Source of the DNA: Isochrysis galbana
Lineage: Eukaryota > Haptophyta > Isochrysidales > Isochrysidaceae
Assembly: GCA_018136815.1 (NCBI GenBank)
Contig: CM030943.1
Span: 3,117,202 to 3,176,284 of the forward strand
DNA length: 59,083 nt
Direction: 5' to 3'
Position 1 is the stretch's first letter. Each line of letters starts with the position of its first letter. Made by a program: the position numbers and the translations under genes. Of this stretch, positions 28,722-39,110 are shown in pieces. The notes beneath the pieces are model-generated. The model searched no databases. It saw nothing but the letters and a program-made list of their open reading frames with translations, and was not told the origin of the DNA.

Positions 28722-31295
28722 ATGCCTCTCCCCCTCCTCCTCCTCCTTCCTCTCTCCCTCGACCAGCCGCACGCGGCGCTGTACCACGCGTACAACCAGC
28801 TCCATTCCCTCTCCCAGCAGTTCTCCTTCCCCATCCACACGCCCGCCATCGTCCTGGTGGGCCAGCAGACCGACGGCAAGAGTGCTCTCCTCGAAGCCAT
28901 CATCGGCTTCCAGTTCAACCATGTGGGAGGAGGCACGAAGACGCGAAGACCGATCGCTCTGCAGATGCAGTACAACGAGCTATGCGAGACCCCACGCTGC
29001 TACGTCCTCGACGGCAGCGGGGAAGGCAGCGGGGAGGCGGGGGAGAGGGCGACTCCCCCTCTGACGCTCGCTCAGCTCAAGCAGTACATCGAGGCGGAGA
29101 ACTCCAGGCTCGAGGAGAAGGGCGAGTTCGAGGCGTCGGAGCTCATCGTGAGGATCGACTTCAAGTACTGCCCCAACCTCAACGTCATCGACACGCCGGG
29201 GATCCTCGTCTCCCAGTCGGCGGGCGAGCGGCTGTGTGACGCCGTGCGGCGGCTCGTGCTCGCGCAGATCGCGCCCGTCGAGAGGATCATCCTGTGCGTC
29301 GAGGAGACGAGGACGTGGGAGTCGTCGCACGTGCGCTCTCTGGTTGCGTCGGTTGACCCGGCCTTCGAACGCACCGTCGTCGTCTCGACCAAGCTCGACA
29401 CCAAGTTCGCGCAGCTGTCGACCGCCTCCGAGCTGCGCTCGTTCCTCGCTGCCGAGCCGCTCCGGCGCGCGCACCCGGCGCTCCTCGGCGGCCCCTTCTT
29501 CACCTCGGTGCCCGTCGGACGCGTGGGAGGAACGGCGCTCCACGGCTTCGCCACCGACGCCGAGTACCAGCTCGCGCTCGCGCAGCTCGAGCGCGCTGAC
29601 CTGCAGTACCTGTGGCACGCGCTCGCCGACGGCGCCGACGGCGGGCGCGATGCGGCCGCCAGGGCGTGCGCCGGCGTCGGCGTCTCGCGCCTCCGCTCCT
29701 TCCTCGAGGACCTGTTGCGCGAGCGCTACCTGGCGGGGCTCGACTCGATCCACCGCCAGCTACGCGGCGCGTGCGAGGCCATCGGCGCCGAGATCGCCAC
29801 CGCCGATGGGCTGCTGCACGAGCTCGCGCCTGAGCGCGTGCGCGCGCTCTGCACCAAGTACGTCGCGCGCTTCATGGAGCGCTTCGAGGCGACGTGGTCG
29901 GGCCTGCCTGCGCCCGAGGTGCTCCGGCTCGCGCAGACGGCCGCGCAGGAGCAGGCCGAGGCGGGCGCCCTCGCGCCCGAGCGGCCGCTCGCCACCGCGC
30001 GCGACGACGGCGGCGCGCGCGCCGCAGCCCTCTTTGGCGGGCCCGCCTTCTCGCGCCTCCTCGGCGAGTTCGAGGCGGCCGTCGCCGGCCTGCCCGCGGT
30101 CGCCGTCTCGGAGGAGCAGCTCGCCAACGCGCTCGGCGTGGACGCGCAGAACGACTCGCTCTACGTGGGGCGCACCGCCGCCTCCCTCGCCCTCGGCCAC
30201 TCCTTCGCCCAGCTCGCCGCCATCCTGCGCGCGCTCGAGCGCCGGCTCCTGCACGTCGTCCGCCGGATGCTCAGCCACGCCGCCGCGTACGCCGACGGAT
30301 CGATGAGCCTGCGCGCGCGGCTCGGCGGCAGCCGCGCAGCGCGGCCCGCCTCCGCGGCCGCCACGCTCTACGGCGACGACGCCAACGTCTTCCTCCGCCG
30401 GCCGCTCGAGGACTGCTCCTCTGAGCTGCTCGCCGAGGCGGTCAGGACGTGCATGACGGTGCGCCCGGGGCGGGGCGGGGAGAGAGGGGGGGGGGGGGGA
30501 AGGCGAGAGCACGCGCGCGCGCGCGGCCGGCGGCGCGCCTTGCCCGCCCGCCGACACGCCCGCCCGCCCGCAGGCGTGTTACCGCGACCTGCGCCCCTCG
30601 AGCTCCTCCTCCTCGACCAACCCCGAGGTGCGCCGCCGCCCGCCCGCGCCCGCCTGGGGCAGGCGGCGCCCCGCCGCCGCCCGCGCCCACGCCGCCCGCG
30701 CCCCGCCGCCGCCCGCGCCCACGCCGCTCGCGCCCCGCCGCCGCCGCCGCAGGTGTCCACGCTGTGGCCCACCTTCGCCTCGACCGCACCCGTCACGGAC
30801 GACGAGGGCCTGCCGAGGGACGCCGACGCCGGTTGGGCGCCCGAGGGGTGGTTCGAGGCGAGCTCCGCCGTCGACGCCCTCGTGCGCCACATCGTCGGCA
30901 CGTGGCGCCGCCAGTTCGCCGTGCACGTCAAGCGCAAGGTGCGCGCCCGCGTCCGCACGCCGTGCCGTGCCGCCCGCCCGAGCGCCCACCCGCCGCCCCG
31001 CATCGCGCAGGTCCACTTCTGCATGCTCACGCTTATTGAGGAGATGCCGCTCTACCTCCTCCACCGGTTGCACACGATGGGGGACGAGAGCTCCGGCGAC
31101 TCGCTCGACGTCTCCAGCGCGCGCTCGGTACTCCTACAGCACAAGGAGTCGCTGCTCGGCGAGCACGCCAAGGTGGGCGAGCTGCTGGGGCAGTTCCAAC
31201 AGCTGCGCGCGCAGCTCGAGGTCTCGCTCGAGAGCGAGGGCGCCGCCGCGCGCGACTGGGAGGCCGAGCAGCAGCCGCAGCCCGCCGCGGCGTAG
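28722..31295 (+). CDS. ARC5/DRP5B-type dynamin, plastid (and peroxisome) division
   Basis: Four exons: 28722-30458, 30574-30627, 30753-30938, 31011-31295; all three introns are phase 0 (115, 125, 72 bp), each with donor GTGCGC. Sum 754 codons including stop, against about 777 in Arabidopsis ARC5. GTPase motifs: GQQTDGKS (47-54), Thr72 in GGGTKTRRP, DTPG (157-160), TKLD (223-226). QTDGKSALLEAIIGFQFNHV is a signature of the ARC5 branch and differs from classical dynamins. The middle and GTPase-effector regions follow, with STLWPTFAS across intron 2 and a helical C terminus; no PH or Pro-rich domain. ARC5 assembles on the cytosolic face of the plastid envelope and constricts it. The N terminus is shorter than in plants; a CT-rich segment ending in ACCAG at 28766 could be an acceptor, so the true start might lie in an upstream exon. 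Confidence 0.92.
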   Translation: MPLPLLLLLPLSLDQPHAALYHAYNQLHSLSQQFSFPIHTPAIVLVGQQTDGKSALLEAIIGFQFNHVGGGTKTRRPIALQMQYNELCETPRCYVLDGSGEGSGEAGERATPPLTLAQLKQYIEAENSRLEEKGEFEASELIVRIDFKYCPNLNVIDTPGILVSQSAGERLCDAVRRLVLAQIAPVERIILCVEETRTWESSHVRSLVASVDPAFERTVVVSTKLDTKFAQLSTASELRSFLAAEPLRRAHPALLGGPFFTSVPVGRVGGTALHGFATDAEYQLALAQLERADLQYLWHALADGADGGRDAAARACAGVGVSRLRSFLEDLLRERYLAGLDSIHRQLRGACEAIGAEIATADGLLHELAPERVRALCTKYVARFMERFEATWSGLPAPEVLRLAQTAAQEQAEAGALAPERPLATARDDGGARAAALFGGPAFSRLLGEFEAAVAGLPAVAVSEEQLANALGVDAQNDSLYVGRTAASLALGHSFAQLAAILRALERRLLHVVRRMLSHAAAYADGSMSLRARLGGSRAARPASAAATLYGDDANVFLRRPLEDCSSELLAEAVRTCMTVRPGRGGERGGGGGRREHARARGRRRALPARRHARPPAGVLPRPAPLELLLLDQPRGAPPPARARLGQAAPRRRPRPRRPRPAAARAHAARAPPPPPQVSTLWPTFASTAPVTDDEGLPRDADAGWAPEGWFEASSAVDALVRHIVGTWRRQFAVHVKRKVRARVRTPCRAARPSAHPPPRIAQVHFCMLTLIEEMPLYLLHRLHTMGDESSGDSLDVSSARSVLLQHKESLLGEHAKVGELLGQFQQLRAQLEVSLESEGAAARDWEAEQQPQPAAA

Positions 31296-32339
31296 GACGC
31301 AGTCCAGCCCGCCGCGCCACATCCGGTAGCGCGCCGCCACTTGCAGGCTCGTCGATCGCCCTCCCGCTCGCCGCCCGCCGCGCCCGCCCCGTCGAACGCC
31401 CGGCGCACGTCGTCCGTGCACGCAGCCGGGACAGCCTAGCCTGCCTGCACGCGCCCCGAGGCTCTCGAGGCACGCCTCGGCGAGGCCAGCGGCGCTATTG
31501 GCCTTCCCAGACTCCAGTTCGTGCGTGTGCGAGGCCGGCGTCGCTGTCCTCACTCCCACACGCATCGGTGAGGCCCGCCGTGCGGATGTCAGCCCCAGCC
31601 CCGCTCAATTCTTCTTCACTTGCCCACTCCCAGCCGCGTTCGGGCAGCACCTTGGATGCAAGCTCGCGCTTCCGCCTACTGTATCTAGTACCTCAGCGGC
31701 TTTGCCCTCAACGACGCGCAGACCCTTCCCTGAGACCCGACTATCACAGCAGAGTCGAAATGCTCTTCTACCGCCTTGCCTACAGTGATTGCGATTGTAC
31801 GGAACGTCTCAAGCTTGCAGCAGCACAAAGGCGACGAGGGAGGGGCGACCAGCACGAGGGAGGGCGTTGCAATCCGCCTAGACATGGGCGGGTGCGGTGT
31901 GGTGTCCACTAGCCCTTATGCGAATCCCCGTGACCCAGCTAGCAAGAGACAAAAACTTCTAAACATCCTCTCGCCTCGAGAGGCAGGCGAGGCCTGGGCC
32001 CAACCCCAGCGCTTCACCACCTGCCCCCTGATCGGCCAGGTGCTGCCTGCGCGCCCTAGAGCCCCCTGTGGCCCCCTGAGAGCAGGCCGTAGGCGCGCGC
32101 CATGCGTGCGCGGCAGGAGAAATTAATTATTAATATTCTCGCAACGCGCGCCGCCCTGCACAAGTGTCCGGACTGGGAGGTGAAGAATCGGCGGTCGGCA
32201 CGGCAGTCCGCAAGACCGCAGGATTCAGTATAATAGTCCCCTCTCTTCTCTCTTTTACGAGAGTTTTACCTAAGGGTTTAGGCGGTGTGGCGACGCCCAA
32301 CTATTACACGGCTGGCCCTATTACAAACGCTTGGAAGAG
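31296..32339. other. Intergenic downstream of the dynamin
   Basis: Nothing recognisable. The stretch 31300-31500 keeps the GC-rich character of the preceding exon. AATTAATTATTAATATTC at 32121-32138 is the only AT-rich patch. The word CTGAGAGCAGGCC followed by GCGCGC and CATG at 32075-32105 recurs at 33676-33705, a small dispersed repeat. Confidence 0.5.
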
Positions 32340-33132
32340 TCAAGTCAGTGCTTTGCAAGTGTTCCGTGGGGAAGACGAGGGCTCGCGGACAGACGGCAAG
32401 AGAGTTCCACGCGGGGGAAACCGTTCGGCTACCGCGGGGGAAAAATTCGGCGACCGCGGGGCGGAAGTCGATCGCGGATGCGACAGAGGGGGGGAAGCGA
32501 ATTGTGTGGTGTGGGTCTGGATCGATTTCGGTTCCGACTGCGGGTCCGCTCGCTTGCGCGAGGGCGGTGGTGGTTGTTGAGTAGGTGGGGGTGGGGCTTT
32601 CTGTGCTTCTTGTGGGAGCTTCCCTTTGGGGCCGGCCGCCTCAGCGTACGACTTCTGTGCTAAGTTGTTGGGAGGGTTGGAAACCGTAAAGGCTCCAAGG
32701 ATTGATTGTTGAGTCAAGTGCCCGCCCCCGAGGGGTGCACTGAAGGTAGGAGTTGCCACCATGGGGGTGGCAGCAAGGCTGCCACCCACCATGGGGAGTC
32801 CTTGTTGCGTTGGCATGGCGGCAGGGTCAGGCGGCAGGGCCAGAGGCTGGCTCTGTTGGTCTGCAGGGAACAGGACTCTGCCTGTTCCTGTCGAACACGC
32901 GATGACTACTGGCTCGTGGGCAGAGGGCCGTTCGATCGAGCCGGCAGCTGACGCGGCCGTGAAGGAGTCGTAGGTGGTTGCTTGCGGGAATATGTCTGAG
33001 AGGTCATAGTAGAAGTCGGGTCTGACAGCTTCTGGCCCCCCTGGGAGTTTTGTTGTGGACTTTGGAAACTGGTCAAAAAGTGTCCCCCCCCCCCCCATAT
33101 TAGTACTTAAAAAGCCCTGTTTGACCGCCCTA
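32340..33132 (-). mobile_element. MERA-family element copy G, 252-codon ORF
   Basis: The shared 5' leader block lies at 33071-33132 (reading right to left). A frame from 33098 to 32340 encodes a Pro/Ala-rich, disordered 252-residue protein with PTQQGLPMVGGSLAATP, APLGGGHLTQQSILGAF and KSYAEAAGPKGK. The same order occurs, interrupted by stops, in copy B at 39.9-40.3 kb, where the last motif reads SYAQAA. An SYA-x-AA word ahead of a basic region is common in gag-like ORF1 proteins of non-LTR retrotransposons; that is the most likely role. This copy lacks the hairpin and Met-Glu-Arg-Ala start, and its first ATG sits in a G run. Confidence 0.55.
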
Positions 33133-34287
33133 CATTGCGACGGAGCCCGTCTTCGAATTCATAGAAGGACTTCTGGGGATTCACCTTAGGCCGGGATCTG
33201 AAATAGCCCAACGTCTCTTCTGCTACCAGATAGACAGACCACATCCCACATCCCTCCTCGGGATACTTAGGTATCCTGGCTTGGAGGTATATACTAACGG
33301 ACTTTTACAACCTACTTTTATAAGTGGGGGTCAATGGGGGCCTCGCGCCCCCCTCTCTCCATCGCGGACACCCCCCGGGGTGGGCCCGTACATTCAACCC
33401 CAGCCCCTGCCCTCTGGCAGGGGCAGGGCACTCAACAAGACAGCCCAGACCCCCAATGGGCGCGGGCCGCGAGCCGCACTCCCACGCCCGCATTGGGCCT
33501 GCCCTCGAGCTGACTCCCCCCCTGTCCCTGGTCGCCAGGCATACAGGGGCCCCTGGGAGGCTCCCATGACCAGCGTGGCAAGCGTGGGAGAGGCAAGGGG
33601 GGCCAGGGGCTGAGCCCCAGCCTCCACTGCCCCCTGAGCTGCCCTGCTGGCCCTCTGGGAGCCCCCACAGAACCTCTGAGAGCAGGCCAGGGCGCGCGCA
33701 TGGCGACGCGCCACAGGGACGACGCGGGGTGAGAGTGGAGAGAGGGAGAGGGGGGATTTTGCACCCCCCCCGACGGAGTGCGGTGAGAAACAGGCCCTGT
33801 TTGCGTTAGCAAACGGGTAGGGGGCGGCTGGCGACAGGAGGGAGAGAGAAGGGAGTGACCCAAGGTCGAGGAGAGTACCCTAGGAGTGGCACAGGTTACT
33901 CGAGTCGCGGCCACTTATTTCTCGAGGGCCGCTCACGGCGCGAGCTGGTAAGGGCCGTTCCCCTTTGTTGACGAGAGTTCCCCCCCCCCCCGGTGCTTTT
34001 TCCCGGAGAGTCGGCCGGCGTCGACCGGACCGCCTCAATGGGTTTTCCCTCATTCTAACTTGTGGGGAGTTAGAATGGGAGCCGGGGGCCTGCGAGGGGG
34101 GAGATGTGGAGGGGTGCATAGGTGTATGTATCTGTGGCATCAACACGCGTCAAGGTGTACGGGCAGGTGCACTGAGGGTTGTCGTGTTAGTACCGGGCTA
34201 GTGAGAGTAGTGGTACTAATGCTCAGTTAGATTACTAACGGACTTTTACAATATCCAGTATGGCAACGCGGACGGTAGGTCCGTTAG
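33133..34287. other. Intergenic; dispersed repeat at 34071-34232
   Basis: No gene recognised. The segment 34071-34232 is the second copy of the repeat seen at 19764-19920. ACTAACGGACTTTTACAA occurs twice, at 33293 and 34234, both just left of unrelated sequence. A C run lies at 33979-33990. Confidence 0.5.
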
Positions 34288-34617
34288 GTCAATCTTAAGA
34301 GCGATACTCGCGAGATACCACCTATTAGTAACGGCGAAAGTCGGTTTCTTTCAGAGGCTGAAAAACAACGAGAGAATATAGGGCTACACGCCCCGAGCAA
34401 CAAACATATTAAGAAAATGATAAACCCTCTATACACGGTAGACAAAGACTTCAACCTAGAATTATCGGAAGGCCTCCTACAGGCGGCGGGAGGTCTTGAC
34501 TTGCGAAACATCGCCCAAGGTAGCTAATCCTTCGTCATGGAGACCCCAACGGACGGTAAGAAAGACCCTATGAACTACAAAGGAAGGTGGTACAAGATAC
34601 GAGCCGCGCCAGAGTAA
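34288..34617 (+). CDS. AT-rich ORF pair split by one stop, unknown
   Basis: A 79-codon open frame (34288-34527, no ATG start, follows TAG) includes HIKKMINPLYTVDKDFNLEL and SEGLLQAAGGLDLRNIAQ. It ends at TAA and the same frame continues three codons later with an ATG (34537) for 26 more codons to TAA at 34617 (METPTDGKKDPMNYKGRWYK). Base use is AT-rich against the GC-rich flanks, as in the ORF at 10890-11333. Likely the remains of a foreign or mobile-element gene; no family recognised. Confidence 0.35.
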
Positions 34618-35633
34618 AGGAGAAGCCACAGGCTCCCGCACCCTTCTCTCCAGCTCCCGGCCGAAGCAGCGCGCGCGGCCTCCCCGGAACCAGCTTCTCC
34701 GCTAAAGAGGGAACTGGGGAAGGGGAAGGGGGTTGTTAGGGGTTAAGGTTGGGTAGTAGGGAGGTCCACCAGCACACTGCCTCATGCCGCGGACGTAGCG
34801 GAGATTTTAAGAAGATTTTTTTTTGATAGTTGATCTAACAATATCAAGAAGGTGTTCCCCCCCAAAATGCCTCTTCTGACTCCTGCGGACGCAATGAAGA
34901 GCGCCACCTCGATGTCGTCGCACTATGTGCCACCTTTTACGGCGGCTCTGTACGGTGTCCCTCTCTCGCCTGCTCCCACCTCTCCCCCCCCCCTCGCCCC
35001 CCCCGCTCCCCTTGCTCGCCACCACGCTCGCCGCCACACCCGTTCGGTGTCCGGGCTGAGCGGCCGCGTGAACATGGCCGAGATGTTCACGTACGTCCTT
35101 TGAAGACGAGCCGAACTCGCCAGTCCCGCCGCGGCCCTTCCCCCTTGATCTTTCCCCTCTCCCTTTTGTTTGCTTGCACCGCATGATGCACGCCGTAGGG
35201 CCCTCCTCTCTCGACGGCGAGCGCTGGGGTATCCGTCCACCGAGCCGATGGCTACGCGGTGTGCGACGATCATCATGGCCAACGACGGCTTGGGAGTAAC
35301 CCCTTCGGCCCCGGCGCCCACGCCTGACCGCTCGGCCGCAACCACCGCATCGACCACTTCGAGATGGAGTTGTATCCCTTGAGGAAATGGCACGCAAGGG
35401 TGCGGCTGCCCCACCCAAACTTCCTCGACAAGCGCCTCGTCGGCGAAGGCGGCGTGTTGTCCTCGCGTGGGAGCCGCACACCACCCCCGCCGCGCCCCCG
35501 CCGACCACGCCCTCGCGGAGCAGCTGTCCTGCACCGATGATCAAGGGTGATGGCGGCTGCTGGCCAGCGTCTCGCGCGCGGCCGGTGCGGCGGGCCGCGG
35601 CCAAGGAGGCCGGGGTCGCCGGGGTCGCTGTGG
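34618..35633 (+). other. Possible multi-exon gene, unassigned
   Basis: On the plus strand a start at 34867 (MPLLTPADAMKSATSMSSHY) may be spliced past a CT/C-rich stretch to GRVNMAEMFT (donor GTACGT at 35092). Further on, 35342-35540 has a frame with RIDHFEMELYPLRKWHARV and LPHPNFLDKRLVGEGG, which look protein-like but match nothing I know. The exons do not join cleanly in one frame, so I give no CDS. The antisense strand is also open here. Confidence 0.25.
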
Positions 35634-36340
35634 TCACGCCCTGATCAGCTCGAAGATCGCCCACCCCGCCGCGTTGGGCTCGAACTTGTGCTCGGGCAGA
35701 CAGTTCGCCAGGGCGCAGAAGGGACCGTGCTCCGTCTGTCCCTTGCGAAGCACCTCGCGGTACTTCTCCGGGTGACTGGCGAGGTGGCGCTCGATCCGGC
35801 GCGTCTTGAGCGTGTTCGTGTCGTGGAGCGCCAGGTACCGCGGCCGGCAGTCGCGCTCGGCGCGCACAAACTCCGCCCAGCCGGTGTACTCGTTGCCGTC
35901 GATCAGCACCATGTCGAAGGGCGGCTCTTGGCAGAGCGGCGTGAGCAGCGGCGTCATCGAGCGCATGAGCTCGGCGTCGCGCCGGTGGTAGAGGCGGAAG
36001 TGGCTGCCTCGCTCGGCCTCGGGCACCTCGCTCGCCTGCATCATCTCGTCCACTGGCACTGTCGTGCCGCCCGCGCACGCAGCGGACGGGAAGACCTCGC
36101 AGCGCCCGAGAGGCGTGCGGCCACGCGGGCTCGAATAGCTCGATCGTGACGACTGCCGAGTGGCAGCACTTTCGGTTGGGAGCTCCTGCTTGCACACAGT
36201 TGGGAGAGGGCACGCTCCGCTCGATCGCCAGCGATCGCCAGCGCCATATCGAGCGTCGATCCTGCCCCGTAGAAGGTTCCAATCTCGAGGATCCGGACGC
36301 CGCCGCCACGCGTCGCCGAAGGATGGGAAGGGGGAGAGGG
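35634..36340 (-). CDS. Class I SAM-dependent methyltransferase-like, partial model
   Basis: The stop is at 35634. The last exon encodes DMVLIDGNEYTGWAEFVRAE and YLALHDTNTLKTRR, the acidic strand-4 and HD loop pattern of class I methyltransferases of the Methyltransf_24/cephalosporin-hydroxylase-like group. Upstream at 36215-36340 another frame has GVRILEIGTFYGAGSTLDMA, the SAM-binding motif I (E-x-G-x-x-x-G). A 61-bp intron (36153-36213) joins it to a third block, VTIELFEPAWPHASRALRGLPV. Between this block and the last exon the frame shifts by +1 near 36085-36110: either a 43-base GTGCGC...GCAG intron or an indel. The GTGCCC donor of the 61-bp intron lacks the +5 G seen elsewhere, so the model is less safe than the others. 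The 5' end runs into a CT-rich stretch and is undefined. Substrate unknown. Confidence 0.55.
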
Positions 36341-37140
36341 GGAGAGAGCAGAGGAGGGAGAGGAGGGGGCAAACGAGAAGGAGGAGCGGGAGAGGTTTGC
36401 AGCGAGAGAGGAGAGAATGAAGCCGAAGGAGGTGCGGGCACCGATCTGCCCTCGAGAGCGAGGGGCAGAGTGGGAGGGGACGTCGAAGCGGAGGGGAGGA
36501 CGAGGCTGGAGGCTTGCCCAGGCGGGGGAGAAGGGGTGGGACTCCGACGGGGCAGGCGGGGGCGGGAGGCACAAGAAGGGGGGGGGGGAGGGGGGGAAGG
36601 AGAGAGGGAGGGGGGATAGGAGGGGGAGGGTGGGGGAGAGAAGAGAGAAAGAAGGGGAAGGGAGAGAGAGTAAAGAGAGAGAGGCGGGGAGGAGAGAGAG
36701 AGAAGGGGGCGAGGAGGGGGGGAGAGGAGAGAGGAAAGAGAGTGAAGGAGAGGAGAGAAAGCGGGGAGAGAGAGAGAGCGGAGAGGAGAGAGGAAAGAGA
36801 GTGAAGGAGAGGAGAGAAAGCGGGGAGAGAGAGAGAGGGGAGAGGAGAGAGGAAAGAGAGTGAAGGAGAGGAGAGAAAGCGGGGAGAGAGAGAGAGGGGA
36901 GAGGAGAGAGGAAAGAGAGTGAAGGAGAGGAGAGAAAGCGGGGAGAGAGAGAGAGGGGAGAGGAGAGCGGAGGGGGGTTTTAAAGTAGTATGTTTGGGTC
37001 CCCACGTCGCGGGGGCCGAGAGAGAGAGAGGGGAGAGGGGAGAGAGAAGGGGGGAGAGGAGAGAGATGAAAGAGGGGAGAGAGGGGAGAGAGAGAGGGGA
37101 GAGGTGAAAGAGGAGGGGGGGGAGGAGAGAGAAGAGAGAT

Positions 37141-37176
<36 letters not shown>

Positions 37177-37205
37177 GGAGAGAGGGAGAGAGAGAGAGAG
37201 AGGTA
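36341..37205. repeat. GA tract with about 59-bp minisatellite
   Basis: Nearly pure purine on the plus strand. At 36731-36970 a unit GAGGAAAGAGAGTGAAGGAG...GAAAGCGGGGAGAGAGAG repeats four times with a period near 59 bases and almost no divergence. (AG)n blocks end the tract near 37200. Confidence 0.85.
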
Positions 37206-37284
37206 ACCCGCTGGTTCAACCCTTGTAAACTCCCTCTTATCGTAAAGTAGAGCTCTAGCAGGAGACATCCCTCCGTGCATTCAC

Positions 37285-37286
<2 letters not shown>

Positions 37287-37323
<37 letters not shown>

Positions 37324-37388
37324 CCTTTCCCCTCTCTCCTCGACACCCTGTAGAAACGGAAGCGATTCACATATTACACTCTCTCTCT

Positions 37389-37440
<52 letters not shown>

Positions 37441-37505
37441 CCTTTCCCCTCTCTCCTCGACACCCTGTAGAAACGGAAGCGATTCACATATTACACTCTC
37501 TCTCT

Positions 37506-37541
<36 letters not shown>

Positions 37542-37555
37542 TTCTACACACTCCA
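37287..37555. repeat. (CT)n with a 117-bp tandem duplication
   Basis: The unit starting TCACTCTCCCCCTTTCCCC and containing GACACCCTGTAGAAACGGAA and GCGATTCACATATTACAC occurs at 37314 and 37431. The copies are identical apart from the length of the flanking (CT)n. A third (CT)n follows at 37511-37538. Confidence 0.9.
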
Positions 37556-37860
37556 GAGCTCCCCACCGCACCCTTTGGCCGACGACTCCAGTCCTCCTGC
37601 ACCATATATTCACAAACGAACCCCAGCAGTACCAAAGCTTCACGTGAATGTGGCCGCCGTCCCGGTAAGAAAACGGGGGGGGGGGGGGGGAGGGGTCCGA
37701 GCCCCAAGCTCTCTAAGAGACTCCCCGGCTACGAACCTCCCCCCCCCCCCCCCCTCTCCTCCTCCTTCCCGGCCGCGCCCATCCGCCACGACGAGGCGCC
37801 CCGTTCTCCGTTTGGGCCTCGGGCGCGGCGGCGGCGGCCGCCAAGGCATGCGGGGCACAA

Positions 37861-39110
37861 CTATCCGTAAACTGATAGGGTCATGGAGCGCGCGCCGCCG
37901 CCCTCCCTCGCTGCCGCTGCCCTCGCCGAGATGGACGAAGGCTTGAGTGACACGCCGCTGTCGCCGAAGCGACCGCGTCAGGACGACCCTCCCAGCCAGG
38001 TGGGCACAGGAGCCAGCCTGCCACGCCCGCGAACCACCGCGAACGCCACGAACAAGGCCGCCATGCTGGCAGCAGCCAGCATGCAGCACACCCCCTACAC
38101 AACACACAGCCACACCAGACACACCACACCAGTGGGACGCTTCCAAAGGGAAGGCCTCCGGGCCGGGACCCTACACAGTACACAGCCGCGGTACCGCCCT
38201 CGCGCTCCGGCGCGAGGGGCCGGCCCGGCACCATCTGCAGCAGAACCCCCATGGGGGAATGCCGCATCAAAACAAGGAGCTGGACAAAGAGCAGACTAGG
38301 CCCCCCAGCAAGGGGCACAAGAGCAAAAGGAGAGGCAACACAGGAGGGGTACTCTCCAGCGCCGCCGAAGGCCAAGCAGACGAGCGCGCCCAAGGCGCGC
38401 GATTGACGCAAGCGGCACAGGCCCAGGAGGCCTACCACAACAACCACCACCTTGAGAGAAGGCCACCACAAAGCACAAGCCACACATATCCCTCGGAAGG
38501 GGGCGACCACACAATGGCAACATTGGGCCATATGGACGCTAGGGATACGAGAACATACGCGAGGCTAACCCCGCCCCCCGCCCCGGTCACACAGGTGGCC
38601 CTACTCGACGAAGACCTAGAGCCAGAGCCCGAGGAGGAAGCCGAATTTCCAGACTCCCACAAGATCATAATCACCTTTACGGCGTACGAGAAGGGACATA
38701 AGGCCAAGGACGAAGAGGTCCTAGGCGCGATCGTCGCACACCTCAACAAGCTGGAGGGCGTAGACCTCGAGCCCGAATTCTTGTCTAAGAGCGCCTCCGG
38801 CCCTTGGGAGATTCTCGTCACGGCGGACTGCGCCAATCAATTCCGCGAAGAATTCAAGGACGTGGCGGACTTTCGCAAGGCAGGTATCCCCTGCCCGATC
38901 GCGATCAAGTATCAAACTCTAGACGAGAAATTCAAAGAGATCCCGCGGGCCTCCAACAAGGCACTGGCGAGCGCGTTCAAAGACGCCTCAGCGCACCTAG
39001 TAGTGCGAAACTACAGGTTCGAGATGAAGAGCTTCATAACGATCAGCTCGCTCGCCAAAGCGGTCGAGAACCAAGGCTTCTTTTTTCTCCAAGGCAACCA
39101 AGAGCGCGCC
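37861..39110 (+). mobile_element. MERA element copy E, ORF1-like protein
   Basis: CTATC...GATAG (37861-37878) precedes the ATG at 37883, which opens MERAPPPSLAAAALAEMDEG and stays open to 38299. The overlapping +1 frame (37947-39197) carries the best protein character: an acidic stretch (DEDLEPEPEEEAEFPDSH), then KIIITFTAYEKGHK, GPWEILVTADCANQFREEF and VVRNYRFEMKSFITISSLAK, a compact alpha/beta domain of about 150 residues. I cannot name the fold; an RNA-binding ORF1 or gag domain would fit its position after a disordered basic N terminus. A frameshift or a short intron must join the two frames. Homology-like character stops near 39110, where an opposite-strand ORF begins to end, so the 3' part is lost. 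Confidence 0.5.

Noticed and set aside
28722-31295. Single-exon reading of the dynamin gene (857 codons)
   Set aside because: The frame is open throughout, but three segments translate to Arg/Pro/Ala-only sequence bounded by GTGCGC and CAG; removing them restores the family length and alignment.
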